Below, one piece after another: positions 8,171-17,429 of a stretch of DNA of 47,461 nucleotides (within the stretch, counting starts at the first letter, position 1; the number at the start of each line of letters is the position of its first letter). The notes below the pieces were generated by a model. That model made no database searches. It worked only from the letters and a program-made list of their open reading frames with translations, and was not told where the DNA came from. The stretch comes from a virus, in IMG/VR virus record IMGVR_UViG_3300030098_004604, positions 11,114 through 58,574 of that record. The stretch is one strand, 5' to 3'. The position numbers and the translations under genes were made by a program.

Positions 8171-8625
8171 AACGCAAAAATACAAGACGCTTTGATCCTC
8201 GTTACTTTATGGACGAGAAGACCGAGAAGCCAAAAGTAATCAAAGAAGCAGCAGAAGAGACTGACTGGACTAGAGTGACAGGACTCGGCGACGACCCATC
8301 CTCCCACCCAGATAAACAAGAGATTGTGCAGAAATGCTGGCACAAAACTAAGCATCTGAAGAAGGGTGAGTTTGTTACAGCATTCAATGCGTGCATGGAA
8401 GAAGCCCTGCTATCCATGGCAGAGGGTCTTGGTGACGTCGGAATGTACGACTTCAGTAGCGGCAAAGCTAAGCGTGTTACACCCACGTATATAGCCCGAT
8501 CAACTGATAAACACGATTGGGTTCAAGAAGCAGCAAACGCATTATCAGAGGAACCGCCGAATGTCGAAGAGGCACTTGAAGCCCTCAACAACGAACTCGA
8601 ACTGCGCAGCCGCTCGCCCAAATAA
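8167..8625 (+). CDS. Small unknown protein with RKNTRR-DPRYF leader
   Basis: 152 residues. The first 20 (KRKNTRRFDPRYFMDEK) match the start of the 2273 gene, and IKE-A near residue 26 could be a prohead-protease site. The body has two helical stretches (HPDKQEIVQKCWHKTKHLKK and FVTAFNACMEEALLSM) and an acidic C-terminal part. It lies directly upstream of the large terminase, where a small terminase could be expected, but I see no DNA-binding motif that would support that. Confidence 0.65.
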   Translation: MKRKNTRRFDPRYFMDEKTEKPKVIKEAAEETDWTRVTGLGDDPSSHPDKQEIVQKCWHKTKHLKKGEFVTAFNACMEEALLSMAEGLGDVGMYDFSSGKAKRVTPTYIARSTDKHDWVQEAANALSEEPPNVEEALEALNNELELRSRSPK

Positions 8626-8638
8626 CTAACAAAAATGA

Positions 8639-10222
8639 ATGACTTTTCAATTAGACAAGAAACAAAGAGTAAAGGAAATATTAAAGTGCGGTAAGGATCC
8701 TGCTTACTTCTTGAAGACGTATGCCCGTATATCACACCCGATGCACGGGCTTATTCTTTTTAATACTTATGACTTTCAAGATGATCTCCTCACAGACTTT
8801 AATGACTATCGCTTTAATGTAATCCTCAAAGCGCGCCAGCTTGGTATCTCTACAATTACCGCTGGCTACATCGTATGGATGATGCTCTTCCATCGCGATA
8901 AAGCTGTACTTGTTATGGCCACCAAGTTTGCCACAGCAGGAAACTTAGTTAACAAGGTCAAGAAGATTATGAAGAATCTCCCTGATTGGATTCGTATTGC
9001 CGATATTGATATTGATAATAGAACGTCGTTTATCTTGTCTAATGGTTCTTCGATTAAGGCCGCCTCCACTTCTGGTGATGCCGGTCGTTCGGAAGCTTTG
9101 TCGCTTTTGGTTCTTGATGAGGCAGCCCACATTGAAGGTTTGGAAGAGTTGTGGACAGGTTTGTATCCAACACTTTCGACAGGTGGTCGCTGCATTGCGC
9201 TTTCGACCCCAAACGGCGTTGGTAACTGGTTCCACAAGACGTGCATGGATGCAGACGCAGGTGCCAACAATTTCAATTTGACAACATTGATGTGGGATGT
9301 ACACCCAGAACGGGATGAAGAGTGGTTTAAGAAAGAAACCAAGAACATGTCTAAGCGCCAGATTGCGCAGGAGCTAGAATGCAACTTCAACACATCCGGC
9401 GACACAGTTATAGATCCAGAAGATATGCAGTGGCTGCTAGCCAACGTAAAAGAGCCAAAGTACAGAACGGGGTTTGATAGAAACTTTTGGATTTGGGAGG
9501 AGTTCGATCCTTCATGCAATTATTTAATGGTTGCCGATGTCGCCCGGGGCGATGGTGAGGATTTTTCAACCTTCCATATTATCAAATTAGAGACCTTGGA
9601 GGTTGTCGGAGAATACCAAGGGAAGCTAACACCAGATATGTTTGCTGCTATGTTAAACCAAACAGCACGAGAGTTTGGCAACTGCATGCTGGTGGTAGAA
9701 AATAATAATATTGGCTACACAGTTTTGGATAAGCTGATAGAATATGAGTATCCCAACATATATTTTTCCATAAAGTCAACTCATGAATATATTGAACAAT
9801 ATCAAGCGGAGCATCGCACGTCGGCGGTGCCGGGGTTTTCGACAAGCGTGAAGACCCGTCCGCTCATCATTGCGAAATTAGAAGAGTTTATAAGAAACAA
9901 ACTAATTAAACTATATTCTGCTCGTACTATCAACGAAATGAAGACTTTTATATGGAGGAACGGCAAGCCTCAAGCTATGAAGGGGTATCACGACGATCTT
10001 ATTATGGCCTTGGCCATTGCGTGCTGGGTTAGAGACACGGCCCTGCAGGCAAATGCCCGAGACCTTAATTATCAAAAAGCATTTTCAGATGCCATCATAA
10101 CTTCTAGAACAAGCATGAACACACAAATTAAAGGACAACACGGCTACAAGAAAGATAACATCTTAGATCAGATAAACGAGGCTCGTCAAACATACGACGA
10201 ATTTAAATGGATTATAAAGTGA
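8639..10222 (+). CDS. 17: Large terminase subunit (T4 gp17-like)
   Basis: 527 residues, the DNA-packaging motor ATPase and headful nuclease. The N-terminal ATPase domain has the Walker A-type loop KARQLGIST (64-72) and Walker B LLVLDEAA (D160, E161). The C-terminal RNase H-like nuclease has acidic motifs VADVARGDGEDFS, VVENNNIG and YHDDLIMALA. The ATG at 8639 gives the natural N-terminus, although no good Shine-Dalgarno is seen. The portal gene follows after eight bases, as expected for the packaging machine. Confidence 0.96.
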   Translation: MTFQLDKKQRVKEILKCGKDPAYFLKTYARISHPMHGLILFNTYDFQDDLLTDFNDYRFNVILKARQLGISTITAGYIVWMMLFHRDKAVLVMATKFATAGNLVNKVKKIMKNLPDWIRIADIDIDNRTSFILSNGSSIKAASTSGDAGRSEALSLLVLDEAAHIEGLEELWTGLYPTLSTGGRCIALSTPNGVGNWFHKTCMDADAGANNFNLTTLMWDVHPERDEEWFKKETKNMSKRQIAQELECNFNTSGDTVIDPEDMQWLLANVKEPKYRTGFDRNFWIWEEFDPSCNYLMVADVARGDGEDFSTFHIIKLETLEVVGEYQGKLTPDMFAAMLNQTAREFGNCMLVVENNNIGYTVLDKLIEYEYPNIYFSIKSTHEYIEQYQAEHRTSAVPGFSTSVKTRPLIIAKLEEFIRNKLIKLYSARTINEMKTFIWRNGKPQAMKGYHDDLIMALAIACWVRDTALQANARDLNYQKAFSDAIITSRTSMNTQIKGQHGYKKDNILDQINEARQTYDEFKWIIK

Positions 10223-10230
10223 GGAAATAG

Positions 10231-12252
10231 ATGGCACCACCCAATAGAAATGGAAGAAACCCAGCGAACGCACAATCAGAGCTTTTTAAGGCTCTAACAA
10301 GGTTGTTCTCTGGTCCGATTATTAATTATCGTTCGCAGTCTGGACGCCGTATTAGGCGCCAGCACCTTGATAAGTTTGGCTCGCGGTTTAAGTCAGCTTC
10401 GGGACAACAGTTTAAGAAGTCCCTGTACAACCCTTTAGATGTTGTAGCTACAGATGCCATTGCCAACCAGCGTAGAACTGAGCGCTACGTGGATTTTGAT
10501 CAGATGGAGTACATGCCTGAGATTGCCTCGACATTGGATATCTATTCTGATGAGATGACAACGTACTCGCAGTTGCGCCCAATGCTTAATATTGACTGCA
10601 CAAACGAAGAGATTAAGGCCGTCCTCACAATCCTCTTTGACCAAGTTTTAAACCTTCAGTACAACTTATTCGGCTGGAGTCGAACCATGTGCAAGTATGG
10701 CGACTTCTTCTTGTATCTGGACATTGATGACAAGTACGGTGTGAAGTCTGTTATTGCCCTTCCTCCACAAGAGATTGAGAGAATGGAAGGTAAGGATGCA
10801 ACCAACCCCAATTACGTACAGTTCCAATGGAACTCAGCTGGCATGACCTTCGAGAACTGGCAGGTTTGCCACTTCCGTATTTTAGGAAACGACAAGTACC
10901 TTCCCTACGGCTCTTCTATTCTTGAGCCTGCACGACGCATTTGGCGCCAGCTTACACTGATGGAAGATGCCATGATGGCTTATCGTGTTGTTCGTTCGTC
11001 TGAACGCCGCGTCTTCAAGATTGATGTTGGTGCAATTCCACCGCAAGACGTCGAACAGTACATGCAAAAGATTGTGACACAACTTAAGCGACACTCTGTT
11101 GTTGATCCAACTACCGGCCGCATTGACCTTCGCTATAATCCAATGAGCATCGAAGAAGACTATTTCATCCCTGTCCGCGCCGGTTCTGCCACAGAGATTC
11201 AATCTCTCGCCGGCGCACAGAACATTACAGCGATTGACGACATTAAATATCTGCGCGATAAGCTGTTCTCTGCTCTTAAAATTCCTGCCGCATATCTTTC
11301 GATGGGTGAAGAAGCCGCAGAAGATAAGACAACCCTCGCACAGAAAGACATTCGTTTCGCGAGAACGGTACAAAGACTTCAGAGAGTTATCATCGCAGAA
11401 CTTACAAAGATTGGTATTATCCACCTTTATACGCTTGGATTCCGTGGTGATGACTTGTTAAGCTTTAACCTTTCCCTTAATAACCCTTCTAAGATTGCCG
11501 AGCTTCAAGAGCTTGAGCACTGGAAGCAGAAGTTTGACATTGCCGCTTCTGCTACCGAGGGCTACTTCTCTCGCCGCTGGGTTATGGAGCATGTATTCGG
11601 AATGTCGAACGAAGACTTCCAGCGCAACCAGCGTGAGATGTATTATGATCGCAAGCACGATGCAGCATTGCAGGCCGTTGCCGAAGCTGCAGCCGCAGCA
11701 GGCGCTGGCATGGCCGGCGGTGGCATGGGCGGAGACTTAGGAGGCGATCTTGGAGGCGGCATGGGCGGTGATCTTGGAGGTCCCGCAGAGATGCCCGCTG
11801 GAGACACTGGTCCTGAGCCCGTCGGTGATGCTGGAGCAGAACCCGCTGGTGACGCCGGTGGTGGTGATGACTCGGCCCTTCTGGCAGTTCCCCCCGGAAG
11901 TCGTGATGTACGCAAGTATGAGAAGTCACAATACAAGGCGAAGAACGGCACCAACGACTATCGTCAAGGCCGAGGTCCTCGCAAACGCTCAAACGATGCG
12001 TCCGCCGGGAACCAGAAAGCCAGTGGTGGTACTCGCAATGTATTTCCCGGCGCCCGTGACATAACCAACCTAGCAAAGCCAATTGGCGTCAATGTGGGTA
12101 TTTACGAACAGGAAGACCCTACTTATAAGTTGAGGGAAAGCTCAGAGGAAGATAAACTATTTGAAGTAAACGAATCAATCAGAACGTTACTTCAGGGCCT
12201 CGAAACCAAAGAAAGCATTTTAATGGAGCAAAAAGATGAAAACAAGGCATAA
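10231..12252 (+). CDS. 20: Portal vertex protein (T4 gp20-like)
   Basis: 673 residues. The sequence from about 30 to 480 has the character of T4-like portals (YVDFDQMEYMPEIASTLDIY, SRRWVMEHVFGMS). The portal dodecamer nucleates head assembly, is the channel for packaging and binds terminase and neck proteins. The C-terminal part carries a Gly-rich tandem segment (GGDLGG repeats near 11720-11785) and an acidic Pro/Ala/Gly region absent from T4 gp20. The start is preceded by GAGGAAA. Confidence 0.95.
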   Translation: MAPPNRNGRNPANAQSELFKALTRLFSGPIINYRSQSGRRIRRQHLDKFGSRFKSASGQQFKKSLYNPLDVVATDAIANQRRTERYVDFDQMEYMPEIASTLDIYSDEMTTYSQLRPMLNIDCTNEEIKAVLTILFDQVLNLQYNLFGWSRTMCKYGDFFLYLDIDDKYGVKSVIALPPQEIERMEGKDATNPNYVQFQWNSAGMTFENWQVCHFRILGNDKYLPYGSSILEPARRIWRQLTLMEDAMMAYRVVRSSERRVFKIDVGAIPPQDVEQYMQKIVTQLKRHSVVDPTTGRIDLRYNPMSIEEDYFIPVRAGSATEIQSLAGAQNITAIDDIKYLRDKLFSALKIPAAYLSMGEEAAEDKTTLAQKDIRFARTVQRLQRVIIAELTKIGIIHLYTLGFRGDDLLSFNLSLNNPSKIAELQELEHWKQKFDIAASATEGYFSRRWVMEHVFGMSNEDFQRNQREMYYDRKHDAALQAVAEAAAAAGAGMAGGGMGGDLGGDLGGGMGGDLGGPAEMPAGDTGPEPVGDAGAEPAGDAGGGDDSALLAVPPGSRDVRKYEKSQYKAKNGTNDYRQGRGPRKRSNDASAGNQKASGGTRNVFPGARDITNLAKPIGVNVGIYEQEDPTYKLRESSEEDKLFEVNESIRTLLQGLETKESILMEQKDENKA

Positions 12253-13066
12253 TAAAAAGAGAAACACCGCGTTTGTTTACGAGGCTCTTGTCAGAGAAGT
12301 TACGGTTGCCGTCTTAAAAGAGAACTCTGACCGTCGAGATAAGGTTGTTACGATTATCAAAAAGCATTTTGCAGATGGTTCGCCACTTAGACAGCAGTTG
12401 GAGTGCTATCGTTCTTTGTATGAAGTGCGCGGCGTTTCCGAGAATACTGCCAAAAGAATCCTCAACGAGGCTAAGATGGCCAGCCGGCTACTTGACGCAC
12501 ACGGCCTTTTTATCAGCCAAAGCGACCTGATAGATGACGTCAATAAGGAAGTGGACCCGCAAGTTTTCAACAACTTTGTCCCGAACTACAAGACACTGGC
12601 GACCATCTCTCAGATGTTTTCCCCTAAGACATCCCCAAGAGACAGGGTTATCTTGGAGAATCAGATTATCAAAGCTATGACATCTCCCCCTCCTCCGAAG
12701 GTTAATGTTGCGGGCATCGATAATGTCACATATAAGACATTTGTCGGCAAGTTTAACAACAAGTATGGCGACGAGTTATTGCAAGAGCAGAAAGAACTGC
12801 TGACTCGTTATATTTCGTCATTCAGCGATAACGCCTTGGAGCTTAAGATGTATCTTAACACTGAGATTGCACGCTTAAAAGAGAAGATGGTTGAAGCAAA
12901 AGCCATTGAAGATATTAAAAATGATGAAGATATGCTTAAGAAGGCTGAAGCTGTTGTTGAGCGCCTTGCGTCATATGCCAAGAGCGAGATTACAGAGGAG
13001 GTTCTTATGACCGTCCTTAAGACCCAATCATTAGTTGAGGAAATTTACAATGGCAATAACGATTAG
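12236..13066 (+). CDS. Head-cluster protein of unknown function
   Basis: 276 residues, mostly helical and charged, no known motif. It overlaps the end of the portal gene by 17 bases and lies before the protease, the position of T4 prohead core genes 67 and 68. Size and sequence do not identify it as either. It overlaps the following gene as well, so it is part of the head operon. Confidence 0.7.
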   Translation: MKTRHNKKRNTAFVYEALVREVTVAVLKENSDRRDKVVTIIKKHFADGSPLRQQLECYRSLYEVRGVSENTAKRILNEAKMASRLLDAHGLFISQSDLIDDVNKEVDPQVFNNFVPNYKTLATISQMFSPKTSPRDRVILENQIIKAMTSPPPPKVNVAGIDNVTYKTFVGKFNNKYGDELLQEQKELLTRYISSFSDNALELKMYLNTEIARLKEKMVEAKAIEDIKNDEDMLKKAEAVVERLASYAKSEITEEVLMTVLKTQSLVEEIYNGNND

Positions 13067-13592
13067 AGTTGGAGACAAGGCTAACAGAAAGTTAGTCACC
13101 CTTGAGATGGACATCCGCAAGAGCTTAAGCGGAGACTTGATGATTTTTGATCATGGTGATATTGACATTGTGCTTTCTGCTCAGCAGAACAAAGTTATTG
13201 CATTCCCCAAAGAGGTCATCTCAGATTATGTGTATGGAGCCCAGAACAGGCTCTTTACTTTTTTACGCAAGAGAGGGATCGTCGTGGCTGAATCTATTCA
13301 GGCAGGCGCCTTCTATGGTTCATTCGAAGCAACCATGCAACAGCCGAACATCGAAGGAATGAGTGCGGCCAAGATGGCACTTGTCAATATTTCGAACTTT
13401 ATTACAGAAGAGCGCCCCTACTTTGAGTCCACCGAGGCGATTGTGTCAATGGCTGATGATGAGTATATTGAGCCGGATAATGAGGACTCCACCGAGTTGG
13501 GTGAGGTGCCGCAGGCCGTGAAGCAGGGCTCCATCCGCAAGGGTTTCGTGAGAGATCCTTACGCTATGAATTACCTTTATACATTAGAATAG
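13050..13592 (+). CDS. Head-cluster protein of unknown function
   Basis: 180 residues from the ATG at 13050, chosen because TTGAGG lies nine bases upstream; the in-frame start at 13035 has no such site. An alpha/beta protein (MAITIRVGDKANRKLVTLEM) with an acidic C-terminal third. No domain recognised. Its place in the portal-to-protease interval suggests a head role. Confidence 0.7.
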   Translation: MAITIRVGDKANRKLVTLEMDIRKSLSGDLMIFDHGDIDIVLSAQQNKVIAFPKEVISDYVYGAQNRLFTFLRKRGIVVAESIQAGAFYGSFEATMQQPNIEGMSAAKMALVNISNFITEERPYFESTEAIVSMADDEYIEPDNEDSTELGEVPQAVKQGSIRKGFVRDPYAMNYLYTLE

Positions 13593-13599
13593 GAAGCAA

Positions 13600-13935
13600 A
13601 TGGAACTTATAACCTTTACGCTCATAGCGTACGGACTAACGCAAATTTTAGTCTATAGTGATATGCCGCTCATAAAACGCTTACGCCCATCCAAAGAGGC
13701 AGGTCGCGGCTATGGGAAGGTGTTCCACTGCCCAATGTGCATGGGTTTTCATGTTGGTTGGTTTTTAATGCTTCTTTCTCCGTTTACAGAACTATTTAAT
13801 TTTGACATTACTGTAACTAATTTCTTTCTTCTTGGGTGGCTCTCGTCTGGGACATCGTATGTTTTGAACATGGTCTTCGGAGATAAGGGAATACAGTATT
13901 CACAAACTATGGAGATGACCGGTCATGAAGATTGA
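13600..13935 (+). CDS. Small membrane protein, DUF1360-like
   Basis: 111 residues with about three hydrophobic segments and a central CPMCMGFHVGW motif, which resembles the CPxCxGFW core of DUF1360-type membrane proteins of unknown function. A ribosome site (TAGGAAG) precedes the ATG. It overlaps the next leader gene by 11 bases. A membrane protein inside the head cluster is unexplained; it might help membrane-associated prohead assembly, but that is a guess. Confidence 0.65.
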   Translation: MELITFTLIAYGLTQILVYSDMPLIKRLRPSKEAGRGYGKVFHCPMCMGFHVGWFLMLLSPFTELFNFDITVTNFFLLGWLSSGTSYVLNMVFGDKGIQYSQTMEMTGHED

Positions 13936-14245
13936 CAAAAAGAGACTTAGACAGATTATAAAAGAAGAAATTCAGAAGTTTGAAGAGCGCGTCGGTGGCG
14001 GTGACCGCTATTCCACCCAAGATGCCAATACTGCTCTGCAGCAACAGCGCGGCAGCCAAGGCGTTGGTGCCGCCGGCATTAATGATGCAGAGCGTGGAGT
14101 TATGATGGGACTTATGAATGCCCTTAAGGCCGCTGCCGCAAAAGGTAACATCACTAGTGGCGCCGCAGCGGCACAGATTGAAAGGCTAATGGGTATGCTA
14201 GAGAAAGTGGCGGGCGCCCCCGCAGAACAGGAGCAAGGACAATGA
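13925..14245 (+). CDS. Leader-family small head protein 7
   Basis: 106 residues with leader variant MKIDKKRLRQIIKEE. The body is Ala/Gly/Gln-rich and helical, like a small scaffold or prohead-core protein. It is located between portal and protease, as are T4 gp67/gp68, which makes a core role attractive. Of all leader proteins it has the least clear (L/I)xE site after the helix. Confidence 0.7.
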   Translation: MKIDKKRLRQIIKEEIQKFEERVGGGDRYSTQDANTALQQQRGSQGVGAAGINDAERGVMMGLMNALKAAAAKGNITSGAAAAQIERLMGMLEKVAGAPAEQEQGQ

Positions 14246-14331
14246 ACACCACATGGATTAAGAAGTGGATGCTTCAACCTGTCAGACTTTGTAAGTCTGG
14301 CTGTATAATCGCGCGGGTAACGCCCGCATAA
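14242..14331 (+). CDS. Possible 29-codon mini gene overlapping two hairpins
   Basis: ATG at 14242 overlaps the previous stop (ATGA), the arrangement used by real coupled genes here. It runs for 29 codons to TAA at 14329 and would give a basic peptide. The same DNA forms two hairpins, so the reading frame may be incidental. No homology recognised. Confidence 0.3.
   Translation: MNTTWIKKWMLQPVRLCKSGCIIARVTPA
14281..14327 (+). other. Two consecutive hairpins
   Basis: CAGACTT-TGT-AAGTCTG (14283-14299), extendable by two pairs, is followed by GCGGG-TAACG-CCCGC (14313-14327). No U-run follows, so they are not typical terminators. They lie between two leader genes in the head operon and might affect mRNA processing or translation of the next gene. 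Confidence 0.5.
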
Positions 14332-14349
14332 GAACAAGGAACAAAAGAG

Positions 14350-14676
14350 ATGAAGATTAACAAATCACTATTGCAAAAGATCATACAAGAAGAGCTTGAG
14401 GCAGTCCTTGATGAATTTCTGGGACTTCCCAAGTTGAAGGGTCTCACTAAGCGTGTGCAGGGCACCACCCTCGCAAACAAAACTGCAGAAGAAGAATGCG
14501 AAGCATCGCGTGATTTTGCCATGCGCAAAAAGAAAGTTACTTACCCCGAGACCGGCACTGTTGAAGAGTTTGCTAATCAGCGCGCCGCTAAGGAGTGGCT
14601 GAAAAAATGCAAACCAGACGCCCACCGAAAAATGACACGCTCTCGGACCCATGACCCCGCCGATACGGATGAATAA
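14350..14676 (+). CDS. Leader-family small head protein 8
   Basis: 108 residues. Leader variant MKINKSLLQKIIQEE, then LDE-F near residue 21 as a possible protease site. The remainder is basic (multiple Lys/Arg) with two cysteines and no recognised fold. A basic body would suit a DNA-contacting internal protein; this is inference. It directly precedes the protease gene. Confidence 0.7.
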   Translation: MKINKSLLQKIIQEELEAVLDEFLGLPKLKGLTKRVQGTTLANKTAEEECEASRDFAMRKKKVTYPETGTVEEFANQRAAKEWLKKCKPDAHRKMTRSRTHDPADTDE

Positions 14677-14692
14677 AACAGAGGATTAACAA

Positions 14693-15298
14693 ATGAGCAA
14701 GAAAGTACTAAGAGAATATTACGCACTGTGTGAGGGAGGAGTTTGCCAAGACCTTCTTACCGAACAAGAGAAGCAGTTCATCGCCGACGGAGGAATGATT
14801 CTGTCTGGTATTATGCAGAAGTCCGACACCGTTAACGGCAATGGCCGCGTGTATCCTCACAACGTTTTAATGAAAGAGATGAAGAACTACCAAAAGCTTG
14901 TCAAAGAATGCCGAGCACTTGGAGAACTAGACCATCCAGAAGATTCTGTCATTAATCTTAAGAACGCATCCCACATGATTACAGAAGTGTGGTGGGACGG
15001 CAATGCAGTGATGGGAAAAGCTAAAGTGCTTGATACCCCATCTGGTAAAATTCTACGCTCTCTGGTGGACTCTGGCGTTACGCTAGGTATATCTTCGAGA
15101 GGTATGGGGTCTGTTACTGAGTCTAATGGGCAGACAACCGTAGAAGATGACTTCCAACTGATTTGTTTTGACTTTGTTTCGGAGCCATCTACTCCGGGCG
15201 CCTTCATGATGAAAGAGGCCAAGGACCACACTAACCAAGTGTTCACCAAAGCTGATCGCATCAATCGCCTCTTAAACGAGGTGCTTGAGGATGAGTAA
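14693..15298 (+). CDS. 21: Prohead core protease (T4 gp21-like)
   Basis: 201 residues, a serine protease of the T4 gp21 prohead-protease family. Seen: ELDHP with the probable catalytic His81, GISSRG with the probable nucleophile Ser134/135, and CFDFVSEPSTPG, a conserved block around a possible third residue (Asp160). The enzyme works in the prohead and cleaves scaffold, core and capsid N-termini after (L/I)xE in T4. The DNA around it encodes many small proteins with such sites. The stop overlaps the next start. Confidence 0.93.
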   Translation: MSKKVLREYYALCEGGVCQDLLTEQEKQFIADGGMILSGIMQKSDTVNGNGRVYPHNVLMKEMKNYQKLVKECRALGELDHPEDSVINLKNASHMITEVWWDGNAVMGKAKVLDTPSGKILRSLVDSGVTLGISSRGMGSVTESNGQTTVEDDFQLICFDFVSEPSTPGAFMMKEAKDHTNQVFTKADRINRLLNEVLEDE

Positions 15299-17429
15299 CT
15301 GGTCGAGCTATAAAGGGCAAAAGCTTTTAACCGAAGGGTGGCGTTCCTACCTTAAGGGTGATTTGTATTCCGGCGAGAAAGTTGAAGAGCTTTTTGGCAT
15401 GGGCAAGAAGAAGCCTCAAGTTCGAGGCTCAGTTTCCTTAAACATGCTGTCAGAGGCAACTGGTTGGGCATCCGAAGTCATTCAAGATGTGAGGAAAGGG
15501 CCCGATCAGCAGCCCGAAGGAGGCAGAGACTGGCACGAAAGGAATGCACAACTAGCCCAGAATCCACAATTGATGGAATTGGCCCAAAATACCGATGAAG
15601 TGGCAATGATCACCGAGTTCGAAAATATGGTCACTGGCCAGCAATTTGAATTGATTAGTGAGCAATCTCCGTTCGAGCGCGACGATTATCGCGGCGGAAC
15701 AGCCCAAACAGGACATGTCCGCGATCCAGAAGCAGAAGAAGGCGAAGACCTTCCATTAACATTCGAGCCCGATGGTTACGAGAACATTACCAACTTTATC
15801 GAGATTATCAAAGATAGTCCCGAACACGTAGAGAAGTTTGTTACAGAACTTAAGCGCGCCGGCTTCTCCAATTGCGTAGACACGCTTGGTTGTAAGAAGC
15901 CTGCTGTTGAGCCCGGTGCCACGGGACTTGTTCGCAAATTCAGAGGCCCCGGCGGCGTCAATGTCTCTGGTGTCGGCGGCGAAGATGGAGGGTTAAAAGG
16001 TGGCGCTAAGATTGACAAGAAGAAAGAGCCTGAAAAAGTCAAAACTCAGCAAGGCCAAGCTGCTATCTTGGTACAACGCGACGGCGCCGTCGTTGCCACC
16101 GATACAGATGGTGATGGAAAGATTGATGACGTTATACCCATGGTTGAAAGGGTGCTGGAGCTTTTACGCCAACTTTGTGCATACGTGGTGTTTCCCGAAG
16201 AGCAACGCGGCGAGGCAATGGAACAGCTTGAACGTGCTATCCGTCCAGCACTCGAAGATGCCGGCACAGATGAGCTTGGACAACTGATTAAAGAACTGGA
16301 AGAAGAGATTGCACAACAGGGCGAGTGTGTGGTGCCGGCTCAAATTGGTGGCGACCCTTCCGCAGATCAGGTTGGCGGCCCCGGCGACGTGAAGCAGCTT
16401 CAGGGCCCTGATGAGATTCTCATTGACTATCAAGATTCGTTGAATCGTGCTATGGAAATGGCTCGCACTGGCGGCATAGAAGACTTTGAGAAAGATGACT
16501 TCGATCTGATTTATATGGCGATGGCCGACTGTAACGATGAAAGTTATGTTAAATTCGGAGAACCGTCAGAATCATCCCCAATGGCCCGTGGAAAGTGGGT
16601 TAACGAGGCAGTAGATTACGATGGCAAGAAATGCAAGGATTTAAGAGAACTCGGGGCATCCCCGCAGTTTATCCACCTTGTTGCAAAAGCAATATCGGAT
16701 GTTACTGATGGGATTGAGTATAAAGAGTTCTTCCTTAATCTTCCCGGCGCTGAGATCGATGATGACGGAGGAGGCAAAGGCGAAGACGATGATCAAGGAA
16801 AGAAGAAAGGCGAAGACGATGATCAAGGCGGTGGCGAAGACGATGGTCAAGGCGGTGGTGAGGACGAAACAAAGCAGTCGAAATGCTCGCTGCCACAAAA
16901 TTGGAAACCCGAAGGAGAGAAGGCCACCGACGCATGGGAGGAGCTTCAGGCGGCATACAAATTGGTGGGTGGTGAAAACTTTGAAGCTGATTGGCGAGAT
17001 TTTGCTGAACAGCTTTGCGATGTCAAGAAGAAACTTGGCTCAGCCCAAGCCGAGGTTCAAGAGAACAAGGTGGACGCCAGAACCATCGCCGCTATACTGG
17101 TCGGCACCAGCAAAAAGAAGGCTCCCAAGCGCAAGGAGATGGAGAAAGCCTTCAAAGCCATCTTTAACAACGAGGGGACTGGTGGCTCTACGATCATGAA
17201 GGCGCTGCGCAAGATGACAATCAATCGCACGGCGCCGAGCGGTACCGACATAGCAAAACTGATCCACCAGACATGGAGCGCCGTCCGCATGGGCACTCCC
17301 GCCAAAGAATCCCCCGATCAGGCTGAACAGCCGGAAGAACCCCCAGTTCAACAAGCCGCAGAAAGTTTACTTAGAGAATCAACCATCGATAGATGGCAGC
17401 AACTTGCTGGAATTAAAAAGAGAGTATAA
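15291..17429 (+). CDS. Large acidic head-associated protein with EF-hand-like loop
   Basis: 712 residues from ATG 15291 (ACGAGG nine bases upstream; start overlaps the protease stop). Very acidic. Seen: an early KLLTE-GW site, an EF-hand/dockerin-like loop DTDGDGKIDD (271-280), and an acidic GEDDDQG repeat block (about 497-526). The C-terminus STIDRWQQLAGIK shares the RxxxLAGIK ending of the scaffold protein at 23598. These features and the place behind the protease suggest a prohead core or internal protein. Family not recognised. The loop lacks the usual acidic residue at position 12, so calcium binding is uncertain. Confidence 0.7.
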   Translation: MSNWSSYKGQKLLTEGWRSYLKGDLYSGEKVEELFGMGKKKPQVRGSVSLNMLSEATGWASEVIQDVRKGPDQQPEGGRDWHERNAQLAQNPQLMELAQNTDEVAMITEFENMVTGQQFELISEQSPFERDDYRGGTAQTGHVRDPEAEEGEDLPLTFEPDGYENITNFIEIIKDSPEHVEKFVTELKRAGFSNCVDTLGCKKPAVEPGATGLVRKFRGPGGVNVSGVGGEDGGLKGGAKIDKKKEPEKVKTQQGQAAILVQRDGAVVATDTDGDGKIDDVIPMVERVLELLRQLCAYVVFPEEQRGEAMEQLERAIRPALEDAGTDELGQLIKELEEEIAQQGECVVPAQIGGDPSADQVGGPGDVKQLQGPDEILIDYQDSLNRAMEMARTGGIEDFEKDDFDLIYMAMADCNDESYVKFGEPSESSPMARGKWVNEAVDYDGKKCKDLRELGASPQFIHLVAKAISDVTDGIEYKEFFLNLPGAEIDDDGGGKGEDDDQGKKKGEDDDQGGGEDDGQGGGEDETKQSKCSLPQNWKPEGEKATDAWEELQAAYKLVGGENFEADWRDFAEQLCDVKKKLGSAQAEVQENKVDARTIAAILVGTSKKKAPKRKEMEKAFKAIFNNEGTGGSTIMKALRKMTINRTAPSGTDIAKLIHQTWSAVRMGTPAKESPDQAEQPEEPPVQQAAESLLRESTIDRWQQLAGIKKRV

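Noticed and set aside
8167-8625. Small terminase subunit
   Set aside because: Position just before the large terminase is suggestive, but there is no helix-turn-helix or gp16-like sequence, and its start is a module shared with the unrelated 2273 gene.
14283-14299. tRNA-like anticodon arm (five-pair stem, seven-base loop with TGT)
   Set aside because: No D arm, T arm (TTCGA-type loop) or acceptor stem can be drawn around it; it is kept only as a hairpin.
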